Shown in pieces: positions 17,464 to 26,844 of a stretch of DNA of 64,000 nucleotides. Every line of letters begins with the position of its first letter. Position 1 is the stretch's first letter. Both the position numbers and the translations under genes were made by a program. The notes beneath the pieces were generated by a model, which searched no databases, was not told the DNA's origin, and saw only the letters and a program-made list of their open reading frames with translations. Source of the DNA: Novisyntrophococcus fermenticellae (GTDB lineage: Bacteria > Bacillota > Clostridia > Lachnospirales > Lachnospiraceae); NCBI RefSeq assembly GCF_018866245.1, contig NZ_CP076458.1, positions 558,001-622,000 on the forward strand, given 5' to 3'.

Positions 17464-18381
17464 GTGGACAGCATTATTTTATTGCAACGTATGTCTGTAT
17501 TATTTATTATGGTTGTGATTGGCATCGTCAGTTACAGGAAAGGAATCCTGGATGATCCGGGTTGTCGTAAGATTACAACGTTGATTGTAAACATATTAAA
17601 TCCGATGATCATTATTTCAGGAGTCCTTGGAGCAAATATCGAGGAAGATACGCAGATAACGGAGAATTTACTTCTTGTTTTATTGATGTATATTCTTCTG
17701 ATCGTCTTAAGCTATTTATATGTCAAGCTGCGCCGGTTTGAGATGAAACAGGCCAGATTTTATCAACTGATGATGATTTTCAGTAATGTTGGCTTTATAG
17801 GAATTCCTCTTGTGAGGGGAATTTATGGTGAGAAGTACATCATCTATCTGGTATTTTACATACTGGTTTTCAATATTCTTGCATATACATTGGGAATTTA
17901 TCTGGCATCCAAATCATCGGATAAGGAGGCAGACTACTCCTGGAAAAATATTTTCAATATGGGATTTCTGGCCTGTCTGGTCAGCCTGACAATCTTTATC
18001 TTTCAGATACCGGTGGCAGAACCGATAAAAGATGCCTGTAAATATATGGGAGATGCATCTATCCCCCTGTCCATGCTCATCATAGGAGCATCTGTGGCAA
18101 AGATGAGTTTCAGAGAACTTTTTTTAAACAGACAGCGTTATGAATTTATGATTGTGAAGATGCTGATTATTCCGTTTATTTGTGTATTAACAGCAAGACA
18201 GCTTCCGGTCGCAAAAGAGGTATTGGGAATCTTTATGTTATGTGTATCCATGCCCTGTGCAAGCATTGCGGGGATGCTTGCGCAGGAGTATGGGGGCAGA
18301 GGAGCAGAGGGAAACCATCTTATTGCATTTACAACCATATTCTCACTTGTGACGGTTCCGGTTATTTCATTACTGCTATGA
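17464..18381 (+). CDS. AEC-family transporter (auxin efflux carrier/malonate-type permease)
   Basis: A 305-residue membrane protein with about ten hydrophobic helices. It starts at GTG 17464 with GGGAGG seven bases before. Family features are MVVIGIVSYRKGILDD in the first hairpin, ILNPMIIISGVLGANI, the FSNVGFIGIPLVRGIYGEKY motif (about 102-121), and the C-terminal IFMLCVSMPCASIAGMLAQEYGG. AEC transporters carry organic acids such as malate or malonate or act in efflux. It is coupled to the YiaK-like reductase, so a sugar-acid or 2-hydroxy-acid is the plausible substrate. The stop codon is only five bases from the convergent btuD stop. Confidence 0.88.
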   Translation: MDSIILLQRMSVLFIMVVIGIVSYRKGILDDPGCRKITTLIVNILNPMIIISGVLGANIEEDTQITENLLLVLLMYILLIVLSYLYVKLRRFEMKQARFYQLMMIFSNVGFIGIPLVRGIYGEKYIIYLVFYILVFNILAYTLGIYLASKSSDKEADYSWKNIFNMGFLACLVSLTIFIFQIPVAEPIKDACKYMGDASIPLSMLIIGASVAKMSFRELFLNRQRYEFMIVKMLIIPFICVLTARQLPVAKEVLGIFMLCVSMPCASIAGMLAQEYGGRGAEGNHLIAFTTIFSLVTVPVISLLL

Positions 18382-18386
18382 AAGAA

Positions 18387-19157
18387 TTATTGAAATGCAT
18401 TTTCCCAGCGCTTTAATGAGGTTCTGAAATATCCGGCGACATCGATATCGTACACCTTCTTCAGTAGTGAGCCGGTGACAATCTGTTCTGCTTTTCCCGC
18501 AGCTACGGATTGTCCATCTTTCATAATCATCAGATTGTCCGAAAGCCGCATGGCCAGATTAATATCATGCAGAACCCCGACTACCGAATGGTTGTCTTTT
18601 TCAGACCACTCACGCAGATATTCAATTAACTCAATCTGGTATTTCAAATCCAGATGATTGGTGGGTTCATCGAGCAGGATTACTTCTGGTTCCTGCGCCA
18701 GGGTGCGGGCAAGAAAGACACGCTGAAGCTGTCCGCCGGAGAGCTTTGTAATTTCTTTGTTTCTGACATCCAGTAAATCCACCCTTTCAAGGCATTGCAT
18801 CACATATGCTTTATCCTTGCTGCCGGGTGTCTTGAAAAGCCCGTTTGCCATATGCGTATAACGACCCATCATCACCGTCTCAAAAACAGTGTAAGGAAAT
18901 GATATCGACGAGGTCTGACTCATAATCGCGATTTTCCTGGCAAGGTCACTGCTTTTCATCTCCTGTACGGGAATACCATCCAGACAGATGCTTCCCCGAA
19001 AGGGAAGTATATTAGCAATTGCTTTTAAAAGAGTCGTCTTGCCGCATCCGTTCGGTCCAATAATGCAAAGATTTTCGTTGCTGCCGATCCGGAATGAAAT
19101 ATCCCTGACCACATCAACTTTTCCATATCCCGTTGTTACATTCTCTACCATCAACAT
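18387..19157 (-). CDS. btuD: ABC transporter ATP-binding protein, corrinoid import (BtuD-like)
   Basis: A 256-residue FecE/BtuD-type ATPase with Walker A GPNGCGKTTLL (about 35-45), the Q-loop MSQTSS, signature LSGGQLQRVFLARTLAQEP, Walker B VILLDEPTNHLDL, and the switch histidine in GVLHDINLAMR. It is the last gene of a three-gene importer operon with a BtuC-like permease and a lipoprotein binding protein. The cobalamin riboswitch upstream of the operon makes corrinoids the likely cargo rather than iron-siderophore, although the FecE family covers both. The start codon ATG 19157 is 15 bp after the btuC stop. Confidence 0.9.
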   Translation of the reverse strand: MLMVENVTTGYGKVDVVRDISFRIGSNENLCIIGPNGCGKTTLLKAIANILPFRGSICLDGIPVQEMKSSDLARKIAIMSQTSSISFPYTVFETVMMGRYTHMANGLFKTPGSKDKAYVMQCLERVDLLDVRNKEITKLSGGQLQRVFLARTLAQEPEVILLDEPTNHLDLKYQIELIEYLREWSEKDNHSVVGVLHDINLAMRLSDNLMIMKDGQSVAAGKAEQIVTGSLLKKVYDIDVAGYFRTSLKRWENAFQ

Positions 19158-19172
19158 ATCTGTACCTTACCC

Positions 19173-20189
19173 TTATCTCCGTTCTCTTTTGCTGAAATAA
19201 ATATAAGCAAAGAACGGTGCGCCAATCAAAGCAGTCACTGCGCCTACCGGAATTTCCTGCTGCGGAACTATGGTCCGGGATGCCAGATCACAGATTACCA
19301 TAAAGGTTCCGCCCCAGACAGCCGACATGGGAACTACATACCGGTGCGCCGAGCCAAATACCTTACGCACTATATGAGGCGCGACAAGATCCACGAACCC
19401 GATTACGCCAACAAAAGAAATTGCACTTCCCGTCATCGCCGCCGCCGTAATCAACAGAACCCATTTCACTTTCTTCGTATCCACGCCCATAGCTCTGGCC
19501 TGATCTTCCCCGAATGTCAGCATATCTAACTCCCGGTTATAGTGCAGCATCCACAAGGTCCCAATCAAGCAGACGGGCAGAAGGATAAGTACGGTACTCC
19601 AATCCTTCAGTGAAAAGCTTCCCATCTGCCAGTAAATTAACCGCTGCATATGTTCCCTTTCAAGAGCTGACATTAAGGTTACAATCGCATTGGCAAACAG
19701 TGAAATTACCATTCCGCTTAGGATAATTGTATTGTTTTCCAACCCACCGCCAATTCTGGATGCGAATGCAATTACCACCAGTATCGTTCCCAGACCGAAC
19801 ACAAACCCCATGACCGGCAGAGAAAGAACACCTATAAATGGAAGGAAGAAACCAAACAGGAAAACAAATCCGGCTCCCAGACTGGCTCCGGCAGAAACAC
19901 CCAACGTATATGAAGAGGCCAGTGGATTCTTCAATACAGACTGCATAATCGCCCCACTTACAGAAAGCATTCCGCCCACTACAAATGCCAGAAGTGTCCG
20001 CGGCAGACGAAGATTCCAGATAATGGACACCTTCGTATCTGCGATACGCTCAGGAAGGCTGCTGCCGGACACTTTATGCCCGATAATAGACAAAATGTCC
20101 ACAGGAGATACATAGACACTGCCAAGGCCGACGGCAAATAATATTACGAGAATGCTGACGGCAATCGTTATGATAATTTTCCTTTTCAT
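19173..20189 (-). CDS. btuC: ABC transporter permease, corrinoid import (BtuC/FecCD family)
   Basis: A 338-residue permease of the FecCD/BtuC type with about ten helices. Family motifs: IWNLRLPRTLLAFVVGGMLS (about 58-77), SGAIMQSVLKNPLASSYTLGVSAGASLG, and the C-terminal FVGVIGFVDLVAPHIVRKVFG and PQQEIPVGAVTALIGAPFFAY, the cytoplasmic loop contacting the ATPase. The start is taken at ATG 20189, which overlaps the TGA of the upstream binding-protein gene (TGATG), so translation is coupled; a TTG three bases earlier is in frame. It is part of the riboswitch-controlled operon. Confidence 0.92.
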   Translation of the reverse strand: MKRKIIITIAVSILVILFAVGLGSVYVSPVDILSIIGHKVSGSSLPERIADTKVSIIWNLRLPRTLLAFVVGGMLSVSGAIMQSVLKNPLASSYTLGVSAGASLGAGFVFLFGFFLPFIGVLSLPVMGFVFGLGTILVVIAFASRIGGGLENNTIILSGMVISLFANAIVTLMSALEREHMQRLIYWQMGSFSLKDWSTVLILLPVCLIGTLWMLHYNRELDMLTFGEDQARAMGVDTKKVKWVLLITAAAMTGSAISFVGVIGFVDLVAPHIVRKVFGSAHRYVVPMSAVWGGTFMVICDLASRTIVPQQEIPVGAVTALIGAPFFAYIYFSKRERR

Positions 20190-21172
20190 CAATATTTGTC
20201 CGGGTAAACAGCTTTTGCCATTTCCTTTAATGCTTTTACGATGTGCTGGCTGGGGTTATTGCTGGCATCGGTATCGATATAGTATACGGCGTTTTCTTTT
20301 ACAGCTGTCAGAGTTTCCCAACCTGGCCGGGACTTGATTTCACTGACCGGATCATCTATGTAATTGACACTTGTCAGGATAACATCCGGATTACTTTCTA
20401 AAATACTTTCAGCGGATACACTCATCCATTCCTTCTGGTCTTCTAAAATATTTTCGGCACCGATAATCTCAATCATTTCATTTAAGAATACACCTTCGCC
20501 AAAGCTGTACATGTCAGGGGCTGCGGCAATCTCAAAATATACTTTTTTCTTGTCAGTTATGGTCTTACCAATTTCCTGAATGGCTGAGATTTCTGATTCC
20601 ATCTCCTGAATCACCGGATCACTCTTTGACACATCTCCCATAACTGCTGCTATATAACGGATATCCTCTTTGATCTCTGCGATACTATTGCTGGAAGGAA
20701 TATAAATTACACAGATTCCTGCATCACGAAATGGTTTATATACATCATCGCCGGCTGTCTGCACCATGGCTGTGGCAAAGATTACATCAGGCTTGACTGC
20801 TAAAATCGATTCAACATCCGGTGCTGTCATGTCGAACATGGCAATCCCGTCGGGCAAGCCTTCTACATTCTTACTGTAGACATCTGCCGCAACGATCTTA
20901 TCCCCATACCCCAGCCCAACCAGAATCTCGGCATTGGAAGGTCCGGCTACCAGCACCTTTTCAATCGTATCCGGAAGCGTAATCGGATTCCCCAAACGGT
21001 CTTCTGTAATTCCATCATACTTTGACTGCTGTGCTCCTTTCGACTCATCAGCCTGCGTGCTTGCTTCCTTTGTATCATCTTTTTTTACTTCCTCCGCCTT
21101 CTGCCCACATCCTGTAAGCAAAGAAAGTATCATTGCCATAAGCAAAAAGCCTGTTGTCCATTTCTTTTTCAC
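20189..21172 (-). CDS. btuF: Corrinoid-binding lipoprotein (BtuF-like)
   Basis: A 327-residue extracytoplasmic binding protein. The N-terminus is a lipoprotein signal: KKK, a hydrophobic core and the lipobox LLTGC with the lipidated Cys at about residue 22, followed by a charged linker. The mature part is a class III (helical-backbone) binding protein: ITLPDTIEKVLVAGPSNAEILVGLG, DVESILAVKPDVIFA, and ESNPDVILTSVNYIDD. This fold binds siderophores, haem and cobalamin. The cobalamin riboswitch and terminator directly upstream support cobalamin or other corrinoids. First gene of the operon. Confidence 0.9.
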   Translation of the reverse strand: MKKKWTTGFLLMAMILSLLTGCGQKAEEVKKDDTKEASTQADESKGAQQSKYDGITEDRLGNPITLPDTIEKVLVAGPSNAEILVGLGYGDKIVAADVYSKNVEGLPDGIAMFDMTAPDVESILAVKPDVIFATAMVQTAGDDVYKPFRDAGICVIYIPSSNSIAEIKEDIRYIAAVMGDVSKSDPVIQEMESEISAIQEIGKTITDKKKVYFEIAAAPDMYSFGEGVFLNEMIEIIGAENILEDQKEWMSVSAESILESNPDVILTSVNYIDDPVSEIKSRPGWETLTAVKENAVYYIDTDASNNPSQHIVKALKEMAKAVYPDKY

Positions 21173-21266
21173 AAAAATATCCTCCGTTTTCTTTTAATGA
21201 AATATACACTATTAAAAATAGTAACGCAGAGAATCTGCCACGGACAGCTCCCTTTGCACTTTTACA

Positions 21267-21300
21267 TAAAAAGACAGCTCCAATTTGCGGGAGCTGTCTA
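21267..21300 (-). terminator. Riboswitch-controlled terminator before btuF
   Basis: On the minus strand AGACAGCTCC pairs with GGAGCTGTCT across an 8-base loop, followed by TTTTT. It sits between the cobalamin aptamer and the btuF start, as expected of the expression platform. Confidence 0.88.
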
Positions 21301-21339
21301 TATGAATTGGAATAAATTCATACGCCCCATACACTGTGA

Positions 21340-21560
21340 AGGCAATATGCTGTGGAAAAAACCACTCCAGTAAGGCAGGTCTTCCGGCTTAGACTTTTAC
21401 GTTAATTCTCCCCTTCCCGGATGGATAATCCAGTGGGTGCTTCATTGAAACGAAACTAGAAAATTAACTCAGTCAATACGGCAGCAGGACTGCTCAGGAT
21501 TCGAACCTGATTCCCTATTCTCATACACTCCATCTTTTCTGATTTTGAGTATGCACCATT
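21340..21560 (-). ncRNA. Cobalamin riboswitch
   Basis: On the minus strand the leader contains AGGGAATCAGG...AATCCTGAGCAGTCCTGCTGCCG, followed about 100 bases later by the B12-box part AAGCCGGAAGACCTGCC (plus-strand positions about 21372-21390). These are the conserved core elements of the B12 element. It is followed by an intrinsic terminator and the btuFCD genes, so corrinoid binding should stop expression of the importer. Boundaries are approximate; the AdoCbl versus MeCbl subclass was not determined. Confidence 0.9.
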
Positions 21561-21574
21561 ACTATTTTTACTCA

Positions 21575-21603
21575 ATTATACCTTTGGCAAAGAAGCTTGT
21601 CAA
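21575..21603 (-). promoter_or_regulatory. Sigma-A promoter of the riboswitch-btuFCD transcript
   Basis: On the minus strand TTGACA (21598-21603) and TATAAT (21575-21580) with exactly 17 bp between them, just upstream of the aptamer. Confidence 0.85.
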
Positions 21604-21750
21604 CGTTTAGCATTGACGAAATCAAAGCTGAAATTAAACCTCATGATTGTAAAATATATTCGAGTATGATAGAATTATGCAAAAAGTGGTGTTTTTAAGT
21701 AGAGATTAATATGTGCAAGTAGATAAATTACCACTGTATCAGGAGAAATT

Positions 21751-22569
21751 ATGATAATATTAGAACTACAGAATTTTAATGCGGAACAAATTTGTAATTC
21801 CGGGCAGTGTTTCCGTATGATGAAAGTAAGAGATAACTGCTATGAAGTCATAGCCGGGAATCATTATCTTTTTCTTGAACAGAACCAGGGCACCTGTAAC
21901 TTCCACTGTTCAGAAGAAGAATTTCAGAGCTTCTGGTTCGATTATTTTGACTTAGGGCGGAATTATGCATTCTACATAGAAGGTATAGATGAAAAAGATG
22001 ATTATCTGAGGCAGGCTGCTGCTTATGGAAATGGAATCCGGATTTTAAAACAGGATCTCTGGGAAATGATTGTTACATTTTTAATATCCCAGCAGAACCA
22101 TATTGTCCGTATCAGAAGGTGCATCGATCATATATGCCGCCAGTACGGAGAGGAGAGGTCAAGCAGTGAAGGTACGGTATACTACGGATTTCCGGGATTC
22201 AAGGTTCTGGCAGGAGCAACAGATGAGGAGTTGAAGGCATGTAATCTGGGTTACAGAAGCAAATATGTGATTCGCACAGCACAAAGTATATGCTCCGGAG
22301 AGGTGAGTCTGGAAAAGGTGGCGTGCATGGAATATGAAGCGGCCAGGACAGAACTGATGAAGCTCTATGGAATCGGTACGAAGGTGGCGGACTGTATCTG
22401 TCTGTTTGCACTGCAAAAGCTGCAGGCATTTCCGGTGGATACGCATATCAGACAGGCTCTGGAGAGGCATTATCCGAAAGGATTTCCGATGGAGCGTTAT
22501 CAGGGATATGAAGGCGTTCTGCAGCAATACATTTTTTATTATGATTTATTTGAAGAGAAGAAGGGGTGA
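21751..22569 (+). CDS. ogg: 8-oxoguanine DNA glycosylase (OGG-type)
   Basis: A 272-residue bifunctional glycosylase/lyase of the HhH-GPD superfamily. The N-terminal OGG domain (NAEQICNSGQCFRM..., about 10-24) is followed by the helical core with the hairpin-helix-hairpin LYGIGTKVADCICLFAL; the catalytic Lys is residue 211 and the Asp is residue 230 in FPVDTHI. It removes 8-oxoguanine opposite C and nicks the strand. It lies four bases before nth, so the two base-excision-repair glycosylases are cotranscribed. Bacterial OGG of this eukaryote-like type is common in Clostridia, which often lack Fpg. Confidence 0.92.
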   Translation: MIILELQNFNAEQICNSGQCFRMMKVRDNCYEVIAGNHYLFLEQNQGTCNFHCSEEEFQSFWFDYFDLGRNYAFYIEGIDEKDDYLRQAAAYGNGIRILKQDLWEMIVTFLISQQNHIVRIRRCIDHICRQYGEERSSSEGTVYYGFPGFKVLAGATDEELKACNLGYRSKYVIRTAQSICSGEVSLEKVACMEYEAARTELMKLYGIGTKVADCICLFALQKLQAFPVDTHIRQALERHYPKGFPMERYQGYEGVLQQYIFYYDLFEEKKG

Positions 22570-22573
22570 GTTC

Positions 22574-23218
22574 ATGCCACGCTTAACAAAGAAACAAAGA
22601 CAGGAAAATCTGAAGATGATATTAGAAACGCTGGACGAACGCTATGGAGTGAATAAAGCTGGTTTCTACCATCAGGAGTCATGGCAGCTTCTGGTGGCCA
22701 TCATGTTAAGTGCTCAGAGTACGGATAAACAGGTGGATGAGGTACTCCCTGCACTCTTTCAGAGATTTGCACATGTGGAGGATATGGCGGAGGCCCCGGT
22801 CCCGGAAATTGAGAGCTACATAAAATCTGTCGGAATTTATAAGAACAAAGCCAGAAATATTAAAAAGTGTTGTCAGCAGATTGTGACAGAGTATGCAGGG
22901 CAGGTCCCGAACACTCTGGAAGAGGTACTGAAACTGGCAGGAGTAGGCCGGAAGACGGGCACCTTATATCTTGCAGATGCCCATGGAATTCCCGGCATTA
23001 CCGTGGATACCCATGTGTTCCGGATTTCCAGACGGCTGGGATGGGCGATGGGTAAAAACCCACAGCAGGTGGAGCTGGAATTGCAAAAGGTACTTCCCGT
23101 AGAACATTGGAACAGAATCAATTTCCAGCTGATTTATCTGGGAAGAGAAATCTGCACTTCACGAAAGGCAAAATGTGACCAATGTCCATTGACCGGATTT
23201 TGCCCGAAGCTGTTATGA
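22574..23218 (+). CDS. nth: Endonuclease III (DNA glycosylase/AP lyase)
   Basis: A 214-residue enzyme starting at ATG 22574 (MPRLTKKQRQ), five bases after the ogg stop. The helix-hairpin-helix is LAGVGRKTGTLYL with catalytic Lys127, and the catalytic Asp145 is in ITVDTHVFR. The 4Fe-4S cluster ligands are Cys194, Cys201, Cys204 and Cys210 in the C-x6-C-x2-C-x5-C spacing of Nth. It excises oxidised pyrimidines. The 3' end overlaps the convergent telA gene by six bases. Confidence 0.95.
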   Translation: MPRLTKKQRQENLKMILETLDERYGVNKAGFYHQESWQLLVAIMLSAQSTDKQVDEVLPALFQRFAHVEDMAEAPVPEIESYIKSVGIYKNKARNIKKCCQQIVTEYAGQVPNTLEEVLKLAGVGRKTGTLYLADAHGIPGITVDTHVFRISRRLGWAMGKNPQQVELELQKVLPVEHWNRINFQLIYLGREICTSRKAKCDQCPLTGFCPKLL

Positions 23219-24361
23219 TTCTGCGTTCATGCTTAAAAGCTTATTTTTTAAATCTTTTTCCATCGTCCGCAGTTCGGTTTCAGCCGCTGCACGTTTCCGG
23301 CGGCCTTCCTGCTGGATTTTTAATACTTCATCCAGAGTGGAGATAAGACTTTGGTTGGTCTGCTTGAGCGTTTCAATATCTACGATTCCCCGTTCATTTG
23401 CCTTAGCGGTTTCTATGGTTGCGGTCTTAAGCGATTCTGCATTCTTCTTTAACAACTCATTGGTAGCATCGGTTACTTTCCGCTGGGCTTCGGCGGCCTG
23501 GGTGGAATGCTGGATGCCCAGAGTAATGACCATCTGGTTTTTCCAGAGTGGGATAGTGTTTACGATGGTGGATTGAATCTTTTCCGCCATCTGTGTGTCA
23601 TTATTTTGAATCATACGTATCTGGGGAGCCGTCTGCATGGAAATGGTACGGGTCAGATCCAAATCATGAATCTTCTTTTCAAAGCGGGTGCAAAGTTCAT
23701 CGAGATCCCTTGCAGCCTGGGCATCCTCGGGCAAACCGCTGGCCGTGGCCTTGGCGGTAAGCTGTGGAAGCTCTGTTTCACGGACCTGATTTAATTTCTT
23801 TTTTCCTGCCAGAATATACATGGTCAATTCCTTGTAATAGGCCAGATTCATTTCATACATTTTATCAAGGACGGCAACATCCTTTAAAAGAGTAATCTGA
23901 TGCCCTTCCAGAGACTGACAGAGTTTGTTGATGCTGACTTCTGCTTTTTCATACTTGTTCTTCATTGCATTTAATTTATTGGAAGACTTCTTAAAAAAAC
24001 CGAAGAGACCCTTTTCCTCTTCTTCATCAAAGCTTTGGACTTCTGTAACCACAGAAGAAAGCAGATCTCCGATTTCCCCCATGTCCTTACTACGGACATT
24101 TTCAAGTGTACGCTCCGAAAAATCTGCCATTTTTTTCTGTGTTCCGGCACCAAATTCGAGGATTCCCTTGGCGTTGCGGAGGTCAATTTTATCCACAAAT
24201 ACCGCTACTGTCTGTTTTTCCTCCTCGGAAAGCATGGAATCATCCATGGAAGAAGCAGCGTTTATGTCTTCTGCGGTAACCTGTACTTCTCGTGGGGAAA
24301 CAGGGGCTTCAGGTTCTCCAAAACTAAGGGTAGGAGTAAAATCTTTGGATTCTTCAATCAT
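23213..24361 (-). CDS. telA: TelA-family protein (toxic anion resistance)
   Basis: A 382-residue cytoplasmic, mostly helical protein of the TelA family: ENVRSKDMGEIGDLLSSVVTEVQSF (about 89-113), FGFFKKSSNKLNAMKNKYEKAEVSINKL, and the long C-terminal helix QTNQSLISTLDEVLKIQQEGRRKRAAAETELRTMEKDLKNKL. TelA is annotated for tellurite or other anion and envelope stress resistance, but its molecular activity is not well defined. It lies 23 bp downstream of xpaC on the same strand, a pairing found widely in Firmicutes that suggests joint action. The start is ATG 24361. Confidence 0.88.
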   Translation of the reverse strand: MIEESKDFTPTLSFGEPEAPVSPREVQVTAEDINAASSMDDSMLSEEEKQTVAVFVDKIDLRNAKGILEFGAGTQKKMADFSERTLENVRSKDMGEIGDLLSSVVTEVQSFDEEEEKGLFGFFKKSSNKLNAMKNKYEKAEVSINKLCQSLEGHQITLLKDVAVLDKMYEMNLAYYKELTMYILAGKKKLNQVRETELPQLTAKATASGLPEDAQAARDLDELCTRFEKKIHDLDLTRTISMQTAPQIRMIQNNDTQMAEKIQSTIVNTIPLWKNQMVITLGIQHSTQAAEAQRKVTDATNELLKKNAESLKTATIETAKANERGIVDIETLKQTNQSLISTLDEVLKIQQEGRRKRAAAETELRTMEKDLKNKLLSMNAES

Positions 24362-24384
24362 AATATTATGTTCTCCTTTTCTTT

Positions 24385-25587
24385 TCAGTGCAGATTATCT
24401 TTGGTCAGGCCTTCCTGAGCAAGCATAGTCTGAAGTACGGATATATCGGATGAAATATCCCAGGCCTGTGCCTGAAACAGATCATCCAGAAGTTTTTCAA
24501 AGGCACTGTTAATTGTTCCCAGCGTAGTTTCAATCTCCTTTTTCGTAGAGAGGATGTTCGCTGTCTGAACCGGCTGCCGTTCGAAGTCCAGATAGGCATT
24601 GATTAACTTCCAGGTAGTTGGAAGATAATAATTCATAAAGCGATGCAGTTGATTCGCTTTTTGGGGCTGTTTCTTTACCTCTGCCAGGATACGGGTGATA
24701 ACAAGCTCCAGCTGCGCCAGTCTTTGTGAAATAACCTCTCCGGGCAATTCTTCATTGGCCTGATGAATTTTTGTAATATAGTCTTCACTTTCCTGAATAA
24801 TCTTCCGAAACTCGGGCGTCAATCCGGCATCTGCCATGGACTGCTCCTCCCTTTGCCTTGCTTTCAGAGCCCTCATGGATTCCAGATACTGCTGATAGAC
24901 TTCATCTGTTAACATCAGGCAGGTGTGCTGTTCATCCAGATGTGCCTGGCGGAACATACGCCGTTTTCTCATATCCTCCAGATCCTGAATCAGGAACTTT
25001 TTGGAACGTCCGGTTTCTTTTTCCAGATACGCAAGCGTAACAAGACTCTGGTTTCCGATTACTTTGCAGTATTGCCTGTAACGCTTCAGCCGTGACAGAA
25101 CTCTGGTTCCGGAAAAGCCCAGCAGCAATCCGCTCACCATGAGGAGAAATACCAGAACCATGGCTATGACGGTACCCATATTCAGAATTCCGAAGGCGGC
25201 AAGAATAACGAGCACAAGTGTGGCTATCCCACCGGCAGCAGCCATCGTAAATCCTATGAAAGCTTTGATACTTCCTGAAACAGCCCCCCCGGGGGAATTA
25301 CCATAGACAGCAGGGGAAGTCTGCTTCTGAAGCGGCTGTGTTCTTAAAGGAGAACTCTGTGAATTTTGCTGATAGGGATACCCCTGCTGATGATTTCCGT
25401 TCCGGTAATTCCTGTTTAAGGAGTCGACCGTCTTGCCGACACCCTCCATCGCCTGATTTATAGTACTGTTAATTGTATGGTTAATTGTCCTGTTCAGTTC
25501 TTTAAAATTTTGGGAATTAATCGCATCATCTACCAGATTACTGATACTGCTGCCCAGACGGTTTAAATCAAAGTCAAATTGGCTCAT
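24385..25587 (-). CDS. xpaC: XpaC-like protein (5-bromo-4-chloroindolyl phosphate hydrolysis family)
   Basis: A 400-residue protein starting at ATG 25587 (MSQFDFDLNRLGS) behind AAGGGT. A hydrophilic, Asn/Gln-rich N-terminal ~110 residues precede two adjacent transmembrane helices (about 120-165, FIGFTMAAAGGIATLVLVIL and a VIAMVLVFLLMVSGLLL segment). A winged-helix-like segment (YCKVIGNQSLVTLAYLEKETGRS) and a helical C-terminal domain of the XpaC type follow. The name comes from a colony phenotype, and no enzymatic activity is established. Paired with telA downstream. Probably a membrane stress or envelope protein. Confidence 0.82.
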   Translation of the reverse strand: MSQFDFDLNRLGSSISNLVDDAINSQNFKELNRTINHTINSTINQAMEGVGKTVDSLNRNYRNGNHQQGYPYQQNSQSSPLRTQPLQKQTSPAVYGNSPGGAVSGSIKAFIGFTMAAAGGIATLVLVILAAFGILNMGTVIAMVLVFLLMVSGLLLGFSGTRVLSRLKRYRQYCKVIGNQSLVTLAYLEKETGRSKKFLIQDLEDMRKRRMFRQAHLDEQHTCLMLTDEVYQQYLESMRALKARQREEQSMADAGLTPEFRKIIQESEDYITKIHQANEELPGEVISQRLAQLELVITRILAEVKKQPQKANQLHRFMNYYLPTTWKLINAYLDFERQPVQTANILSTKKEIETTLGTINSAFEKLLDDLFQAQAWDISSDISVLQTMLAQEGLTKDNLH

Positions 25588-25769
25588 AGTACTACCCTTT
25601 ATGCCCTTTCTGTATATTGAGGCCGCAGGAAATGTGAGATATATTCGAGCGGAGAGAGCTTTTCTTCTTCTGACTATTTTAAATGAAAACACAGGAAAAA
25701 GCAATGGTAAGTGCTTTTTATTGAGAAACTGTTCTTTCTATGTTATGATGGAAATGGAGGTATATTAGG

Positions 25770-26831
25770 ATGGATAGAACACAGACAAGAACAGTGAAGA
25801 TAGGTGACCGTGTGATAGGCGGAGGAAACCCTGTCCTGATTCAGTCCATGACAAATACAAAGACGGATGATGTACAGGACACCGTAGCCCAGATCAGGGA
25901 GCTTACAGAGGCGGGCTGTGATATCATCCGCTGTGCAGTACCGAATATGAAGGCAGCGAAGGCATTGGGAGAGATTAAAAAGCAGATTACCATCCCGCTG
26001 GTAGCTGATATACACTTTGACTATAGACTTGCAATAGCAGCCATGGAGAATGGGGCTGATAAAATCAGAATCAATCCCGGTAATATCGGAAGTAAAGAGC
26101 GGATTCAGGCTGTCGTGGATGTGGCCGGCGAGCGTGGAATTCCCATACGGGTCGGAGTCAACAGCGGCTCACTGGAAAAGGAGCTGATTGAAAAGTACCA
26201 TGGGGTTACAGCAGAGGGAATCGTAGAAAGTGCCCTTGATAAAGTTCAAATTATTGAAAGTATGGGCTATGACAACCTGGTTATCAGTATTAAGTCTTCG
26301 GATGTTCTGATGTGTGCCAGAGCACATGAATTGATTGCCGAGCGGACGGATCATCCCCTGCATGTGGGAATTACGGAGGCGGGGACTGTATATTCCGGGA
26401 ATATAAAATCGGCAGTTGGACTGGGTATCATTTTGTATCAGGGAATCGGTGATACGATCCGGGTATCTCTGACAGGCGATCCGAAAGAGGAGATTAAATC
26501 GGCAAAGAGGATTTTAAAAACCCTCGGACTTCGCAAAGGGGGGATTGAGATTATTTCATGCCCAACCTGCGGCCGGACACAGATTGATTTAATTCACTTG
26601 GCGGATCAGGTGGAGTCCATGGTTCAGGACATTCCACTGGATCTTAAGGTTGCAGTGATGGGCTGTGTGGTGAATGGACCTGGAGAGGCTAAGGAAGCAG
26701 ACATTGGTATCGCAGGGGGCGATGGTGTAGGTCTCTTAATTAAAAAGGGCGAAGTTATAAAGAAGGTCAGAGAAACAGAGTTGCTAGCCTGCCTGAGAGA
26801 AGAACTGCTGAACTGGGAAACACAGAGATGA
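25770..26831 (+). CDS. ispG: 4-hydroxy-3-methylbut-2-en-1-yl diphosphate synthase
   Basis: A 353-residue enzyme of the MEP isoprenoid pathway that converts MEcPP to HMBPP. The TIM barrel spans the N-terminal two thirds (GNPVLIQSMTNTKTDDV, ADIHFDYRLA, RINPGNIG, RVGVNSGSLE). The C-terminal domain holds the 4Fe-4S ligands in ISCPTCGRT and MGCVVNGPGEA with the conserved NGPGE. Length is normal for the short bacterial form. It starts at ATG 25770, 17 bases after the GGAGGT-type site at about 25754. polC follows after 13 bp; the ispG-polC order is common in Clostridia, often with dxr and rseP before it, which are absent here. Confidence 0.97.
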   Translation: MDRTQTRTVKIGDRVIGGGNPVLIQSMTNTKTDDVQDTVAQIRELTEAGCDIIRCAVPNMKAAKALGEIKKQITIPLVADIHFDYRLAIAAMENGADKIRINPGNIGSKERIQAVVDVAGERGIPIRVGVNSGSLEKELIEKYHGVTAEGIVESALDKVQIIESMGYDNLVISIKSSDVLMCARAHELIAERTDHPLHVGITEAGTVYSGNIKSAVGLGIILYQGIGDTIRVSLTGDPKEEIKSAKRILKTLGLRKGGIEIISCPTCGRTQIDLIHLADQVESMVQDIPLDLKVAVMGCVVNGPGEAKEADIGIAGGDGVGLLIKKGEVIKKVRETELLACLREELLNWETQR

Positions 26832-26844
26832 TTGGTAAGCGGAT